The notes under the pieces are model-generated. The model saw only the letters and a list, made by a program, of their open reading frames with translations, searched no databases and had not been told where the DNA came from. A DNA stretch of 64,000 nucleotides from Anthopleura xanthogrammica. Taxonomy: Eukaryota; Cnidaria; Anthozoa; Actiniaria; Actiniidae. The DNA is taken from contig OZ025215.1 in the NCBI GenBank assembly GCA_964019055.1, positions 5,683,770 to 5,747,769 on the forward strand, given 5' to 3'. The position numbers and the translations under genes are program-made. Shown here piece after piece: positions 58,001 to 64,000 of this stretch; position 1 is the first letter of the stretch; the number at the start of each line of letters is the position of its first letter.

Positions 58001-59441
58001 AAAAAGATTGGTGTAGGTAAAATTTGCCGCCCGTTGCATGTTGAATACCAAGTTTGAAATGTATTATATTCATATTGTCAGCAGAGTTAGAAATTATACT
58101 TGAAAAACTTGCAGACAACTGGAAAAATTTTATATTCTTGTGACCTTTCGCTGCTTGAATTCACATCACCCATATGCTCATACTGCATTTTGGGCTTGGT
58201 GTGCAACATGCAAGATGCAACAAAATCTTCACCAACCTATTTTGAAATAGCTGTATATACCAATACTGATATAGTGAAACGAAAAGATGTAAACATTACT
58301 GATGAATAACAGGGTTTGTGAGCAGTTTTCCTCAAAATTTCGTTCAAAATTTATTTCTTAAATCTTTACAATTCAATAATATACGAAAACTGCATTTATT
58401 TTAAACTGATTACAACTGTAACAATGGTCGTTCTTTAAAGTATTAATTCTAGAGACTGAAGCATGTTTCACTAAAAAAATAAACGCTAGAATTGCTGAAA
58501 AATATTTATAAAAATGTTCGTTTCAAAATTGAAACTAATTTAAATTTCTCTAGATTTTCTAAATAACGCGGTTAATTCATTTTTTGGAATAAAAAAGCTG
58601 TGCTGAATATAACCAAAACGACTTGTGCGAACAGTTTTAGACTCTTGACCAAATAGGCTCATTATTCTATCAGATTTTATGGAAAAAAGTGACCTGCAGC
58701 ATTCTATCATATCAATCAAATTTATGTTTCAATAGTGAAACTGTTTTTCGCCATATTTTCTAAATTACAATGACGATTCGTAAAATAAATAACGTATGGT
58801 TATTCAGTTCTAACTTTTTGGGTTTTTTGAGTTGCTTTTTTTCATCAACAAATTAAATATATAAATGAGATATATTGCCTTGGTCGCCATCTTGAATGCT
58901 ATAATGATAGCAAAAAATAAATAAATGAATAAAAGAAAGAAAGATAAGAAGTTTAATGTTTTGCTCAACTAACATTGCCAAAGTAATATGCAACTTAAAG
59001 TTCAGCCTTAGTCGTCTACTACACATGCACTGATATTATCCAGGGCAAAACAAATTCCTATCATCAAGATTTTAGTGAAAGTGACGCCGTTTGGTCAGAA
59101 CAATAAGAAGAGTATGCTAGTTTTATATCCGCAAGTGCGTTATTGGTAGCATAAATCTAATAATAACTTAATGGCATTAACTATAAAATATCGATATTAT
59201 TAATTATAAAATACTTTTAAATTCGCTGCAAAAGGCAAGCTCAAATTAGTTTTAAAAACTTTTTGGAAATTTAAAAAATAAATAATCTAAAAATGCAAAA
59301 ATATCTTCACTCCATCTATAACAAGTTGGACTCGTTTTCGTAGCCTCGGGTTCATCGGCTTTTGTTTACCGTAAATTCCAAATCGAGAAGATTTCTTTTT
59401 CTTCCATGAAGTCTTTTCAGTCAATAGCAATAGTTGTAGAT
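55065..59441. other. Intergenic region between the MGC ORF and the DMRT exon
   Basis: Mostly AT-rich repeats. It contains G-runs at about 56159-56180 and 57788-57804, a dispersed repeat (57580-57720 and 57905-57980) and unsupported short ORFs. One minus-strand stretch at 55718-55921 could encode a single hydrophobic helix (KLFVTLILTGIIFISFFVTA) but lacks an upstream ATG, so at best it is an exon of an unseen gene. Confidence 0.4.
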
Positions 59442-60190
59442 TCAATTAGAATAGCGTCGTTTTGTACAGTTTGTACAAAAACGATCCCCAAAGTCAATAG
59501 CTTGTCCACAGAACTGGCATTGAGTTATTCCATTTTCTACTCCATTGCTAGCCTTCGTTCTTTCCCTTTCTTTAACATCGTCATCTTCTTTCTCAGTTTT
59601 AGGACTGAGACCATTATTTGTACGTTCATCTTGTTCTCTTTCTGTTTGTCCGTTGTGCATGACATGTTGTGAATCTTCTGTTGGCATGCCGGGGAATGAA
59701 CCAGGAGGTGGTACACAACCGAATGGAGATGGTCCCCCTGGAAACATATATGAGCTTAAAGGAAGCATTCCAGGAGGGACAAAATATCGGTAGTTACCAT
59801 TCATACCGTTCAATTTGTACAATGGTGGTAGTATATTGTTCGATGGAGGGAGATTACTTGGGTCGGTGCCAACTGGCATGGGAGGAATGAAAGGCGCCAT
59901 GGACGTAGTTCTAGGAAGTTTATCATATTGTGAAATAATTTCAACAGCATGTAAAACATTCCCGTTACATCCCTTGAGAACAAGATCCAGGACCATCGCA
60001 GAGTAATGAGGGAAAGCTCGAGTTAAAACCTCTTGTGGCATGGGAAGACTTGGTGCGCATGCGCCATCTTGGATGGTGGGTGGAGAGTCGAGAGCGAAGC
60101 GTTTTGCACCTTGTACAGAGCAGCTCATGTCACTTCCGGGGCTGTTGGATCCTGAATCACTAGATTGGTGGTATTTGCGCTTGCCATAGC
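59442..60190 (-). CDS. DMRT: DMRT-family transcription factor, 3' coding exon with DMA domain
   Basis: Final coding exon of 248 codons plus stop, opened by acceptor tttcaatag|GC and continuing YGKRKYHQSSDSGS. The leading YG fits the conserved sequence just after the DM DNA-binding domain of DMRT proteins (ELQxLYG). About 50 residues in lies PQEVLTRAFPHYSAMVLDLV followed by LKGCNGNVLHAVEII, a clear DMA (CUE-like) domain as in the DMRTA/DMRT3/DMRT4-5 group. A proline-rich middle follows, then a charged segment, and the protein ends with CQFCGQAIDFGDRFCTNC, a CxxC-x10-CxxC pair that could bind zinc. DMRT proteins are DNA-binding regulators of sexual or neural development. No DM-domain exon is seen between 60191 and 64000 on either strand, so it must lie beyond the right edge. 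Confidence 0.85.
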
Positions 60191-63100
60191 CTATTGAAAT
60201 AAAATATCATATTAGAATAGCTAGCTAGCCTTTGAACATTTTTAAATTTTACGATAATCTTATGATTTCATTTCATGATTACATCAAAAAATCCCCTTTG
60301 TTCAAATACAGTGTCGCAGCTACTAATTATAAGGCCCCGTTCACATTAAGCCGGATAAATTTGGAAACACAACTTTATTTATGCAGTTAGGCCTTCCGTC
60401 CACACTAATCCGGATAAATTGTCCACCGAAAATGGAACTTTTCAAAAGCGCTCTCCAGAATAAATATATTTGAAAAAAGAAACGGGCTAGGCGTATTAGT
60501 GTGGTCGGAGAACATTTTGAAAGCAGAACTTTTCGAAAACGCTGACGTCACGATAGTCATGTGATTTCTCTGCCCGAGTCTCCCTCGAATATACATCTAA
60601 TTAGGTCCTTAATGTGCGCATGCTCAAGGGTGCATTCAAGCGTTTTACGGTCGATAGTCTTTGTAGTGTAGACACAAACCATTTTATCCGTTTTCAGAAT
60701 GGACGGTAAACTTTTGTTGCGTTTTCAAGGTGAAAACGCCGATTACATATTTATCCGGCGTAGTGTGGACCGGGCCTAACATGCAATTATTTGCCAGGAA
60801 ATTACGTCAATAAGTAAGCCGTGGTATAGGAAATTAGTATTAGTGATACAATGCCTATATATTACTAATATGATAGAAATTTTGGATTGTGTTTCTAGAA
60901 GTCCTCTTATAGGAAATGACATCTAAAATTAATTTGTCAGCAACAATCATAGAGAACAAAAACTAAAAACAAATACAAGAAAAGTGTATGGCTGTGTCGA
61001 AAGGGATGGGGGGCGGTTATATCATATAGTATTTATGTTTAAAAATATCTACCTAAAAATACGAAGCCCGTCGAGAGAGCATTTTTCCTAACCTTAGATG
61101 TTATTACATTTCCCCTCGTATCGATTTATGGTTTAAGCGACTGGTTTATTCAAACAGGTTGTTGTCCTCTGCCCAGTATCATAACGAATAGCATAAGTAT
61201 AGCATAAAAATATAATTTGTATAGTATACAAAAAAGGTTATCGCGAACAAAACAACTAAGACTGTTCATCGTTAGTCAGAAATGTTTATGATGTACAAAA
61301 GAGTTTACTCCAAATTATGATAAAGTTTCAGCGAACATGAGTGAATAATCTCTTCAAACTGTAAAAAGGAAAAGACGTTTTTCTACTGTTTTCTTATTCG
61401 TAGTTCACATGGAGCAGATATAAATTCCAGAATCTTGCGCAACGAGGCAATAAGTATGCAAACGCACAAGCCAAATAAACATGAGCCTAATTAGACAGTC
61501 TAAATTATATTGACACTCATTTGGATTATGGACAATACTCTTGACTTCATTACTATTATAAAGTATTATTGAACTTCAGAACTATGTATTTTGATGTGTA
61601 AGATAGAACAGCTATCGTGGGAATACTGTTTGGGACAGTGGAGAAATCTTTAAGAGATTACGTATTGTTGTTTGACTGTTTACAAATTCTTTCCTAGACA
61701 CGTCTGAAGCAGATCTAGATGCAGGAAGATCAAATGTACGATCATGCATAATCCTTAAAAACGTACAAGCTCGAAAACTGAATAATGGAAAAAGCCTAAG
61801 AAAAAACTTATTCCAAATAAAGGGCTAGGCTAATGATAGTGAACTGACGTTTATAACGCGGTGATCTTTGAAGGAAGAAAACATTGTACCACTATGCTAA
61901 TCATCACCAAAAAAAAACCAGAATCATCATCAGCAAAGTTAGCTCAAAAGGTACTGACGGTAACAAAATCTAATATAAATAAAAATATACTTCCTTTTTA
62001 TCTTATATGTATATCAGCAGCAGTTACTAGCTGGGATAAAATTCATCCTCACTCATCATTTGGATTTGTTAACAACTGCGCTTTGGAACATTTTAGATTA
62101 GGAGGCGTTGCGCACTTTCAAATTTGCCGCACAACGACGCGCAACGTACATTCCTTAGGAAATCTCTTTTCAATAGAGCGGAAATAGGATTGTTCATGAT
62201 CATGTGGCGCAGAAATGACTGTAGTTTCAGCTGCTCTGACTTGTATACCTTTTATGCCTTCACTGATTCACTGTGAAATCTGTACGCTGCATCTTATATC
62301 TCAACTTGTACACAAAATATATTATTCGCCATTTAGAGATACGCATTGAATTTCTCATTAAAATTTTACAAAGAAAAAATAGTTTTCCAAGCTTTGCGGT
62401 CTCGAAACAAGTGACTAATAGTTTTCGTGGCGAAATAATAAATCTCTACCGGAATCATTGAACACAAAACGGAAGCTTGTTTAACATTAAGCTTACGCCG
62501 CAGTGTCAACCCTATCTATTTTATGCTTAATACTATATAGTATTTACTTGAAGCATTTTTCAAAAACGTTATCTAAAAATGATTCTTTCGGAATTGCGAT
62601 TTTAATCGTTTTGAGAAATCATAAAAATATTGTTATAAAGATCGATGATAAATGTCCATGTGAATGCTATCAGTATTCCGCACATCGTTCTTTCATAGAT
62701 AGTGGCCAGTTCGCGTTAAAATATTTTCAAGAAAATATATTACATTTATTCCAATTTTTTTCAAATTTTATCGAACCCGGAAAAAAACCTCTGGGATGGT
62801 CAAAGACAAGGCACAGCAGACTCATAGATCGAATTGGAATTTAGCATGTTAGGTTTTGCGGAGGGAAAAAAAGTCTTCCTAAAGACTGGCAGAGAAAAAA
62901 CCGTTGCCTAGTCGACGCCAATTCCTGTAGTAGATGTGAATCTATTATTGCGAAAACAAATCTGTTTGTTGTTACTTTTAGACGAACTCATTTAACAAAC
63001 TTTTCCAAAAATTCTTTGTACCTGAACTTGGACATGAGCAAGCTCATCAAGGTCATTGTTACCAGTACAAGAATGGGTATTTTAACATGCATTTTTCCTT

Positions 63101-64000
63101 TTATTCTTAGAATATCACTAGACACTTTTTATTTTGTCTGAAATAGTACAATAAGTTTTCATTACCAAGAGAGAAAAGTTCATTTACATAAGAACTAGAC
63201 TAGTAATTTTCTTTGCAATTTTCTTTAACAAAAAGTTATCACTAGAAAATTAAAATCAAAGTCTAGACACATAAAAATTGAAATTCCGAAATCATAGTTA
63301 TGTAATGGAGTCTAATTCCTAAACGGATAATGACTAGTGGTTATTAGTTGGGACTACATTGGTGTGTAGACTACAACAAGTGAATGAGAAGGAAACTTAA
63401 ACACTGTAAAAAAAAGTTTGTAACTGTACCATCGTACTGGTCGTACACCGACGAAGTACTCACTGTCCGAAACGTCAAACAGTTACATTTTTTCACACGG
63501 CTTTTAAGTTTCCTTCTTTTTCTCTGTTTGATTCCTAGTTTTTTCACGAAAGGATATATTTTGAAGTAACTACAATTTTCTGTTGTGCTATACAGAAACC
63601 GGATTTAGATAAACTCTGTTCAAGCCATCGTTTCCTTTCAAAGTATGGGTGACACATTCTTGCATGAAGTGTACCCAGCAAACACGCTTTCTGAAGAAGA
63701 ACTTTTGGTGTTCCATGTGATACAGCGAATATGGTCCTTAGTGATTATAACTATCAACTGAGAGTCATTTCAACCTATTATCTAACCATTTGTCTCTCCA
63801 TCGATTGTGGTTTTCCGCCTTGAACAATAAAGTAGCGTCGAAGTGTGTTTGTAATTAGGACACCATTGTCTTGTATTGTTGAATCTGGTTTTTACACTGT
63901 AACTACGCTAAACAAAAGGCTTTCTCTACAGTTGTAATTTGCCTCCGTCATATTACATGAGAATTCAACAAGATTTCTAGTTCAAAACTAGAAGAATTAA
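60191..64000 (-). other. Presumed 5' intron of the DMRT gene
   Basis: No DM-domain exon (CxxCxxHG type cysteine pattern) or other convincing exon was found on either strand. Apart from a foldback element at 60390-60776, the stretch is AT-rich, with short unsupported ORFs such as 61861-62187 and 62503-62844. It is read as intron because the DMRT exon at 59442-60190 begins at a splice acceptor. Confidence 0.5.
60390..60776. mobile_element. Foldback element in the DMRT intron
   Basis: Left GGCCTTCCGTCCACACTAAT then CCGGATAAAT; right ATTTATCCGGCGTAGTGTGG then ACCGGGCC. Flanked by TTA at the left and TAA at the right. Confidence 0.6.

Noticed and set aside
61861..62844. Open frames of about 108 and 113 aa
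   Set aside because: The first begins at GTG, the composition is AT-driven, and no domain or splice context supports either.

Overview
This is a gene-rich piece of an animal nuclear genome. It is AT-rich, genes are split by GT-AG introns, and the introns are full of microsatellites, tRNA-derived SINEs and short foldback (MITE-like) repeats. The protein set (UMP-CMP kinase, RIC1, PI4KA, a DMRT factor, intronless rhodopsin-class GPCRs) together with the repeat style suggests an invertebrate, most likely an anthozoan cnidarian (coral or sea anemone). That placement is an inference from pattern recognition, not from a search. Residues and splice sites were read by eye, so exon edges may be off by a base or two.

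Layout. (1) 93-3504, minus: five exons of a UMP-CMP kinase (CMPK1); its last exon lies left of the window. (2) 3770-20240, plus: a complete 33-exon RIC1 gene (about 1367 aa), head-to-head with CMPK1 across about 265 bp that must hold both promoters. (3) 21655-50037, plus: a complete 30-exon PI4KA gene (about 2015 aa), 1.4 kb downstream of RIC1. A second, diverged copy of its terminal coding exon sits at 51954-52005. (4) 35411-36415 and 39421-40407, plus: two paralogous single-exon class A GPCRs nested in one 8.1-kb PI4KA intron. (5) 54750-55064, minus: a small lysine-rich ORF starting with a myristoylation/palmitoylation-type MGC motif. (6) 59442-60190, minus: the 3' coding exon of a DMRT-family factor carrying a DMA domain; its DM-domain exon must lie right of the window.

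The three housekeeping genes act in nucleotide supply (CMPK1), Golgi RAB6 activation (RIC1 with RGP1) and plasma-membrane PI4P synthesis (PI4KA). Nothing in the sequence shows they are co-regulated, except that RIC1 and PI4KA both carry the same TTCAAGATGGCGG motif at their 5' ends. The most interesting points are the duplicated alternative PI4KA C-terminal exon, the nested GPCR pair, the nested MITE with a matching unoccupied copy elsewhere in the window, a MITE family carrying a similar AAGATGGCGC motif, and a TTAA-flanked element between the two GPCRs.
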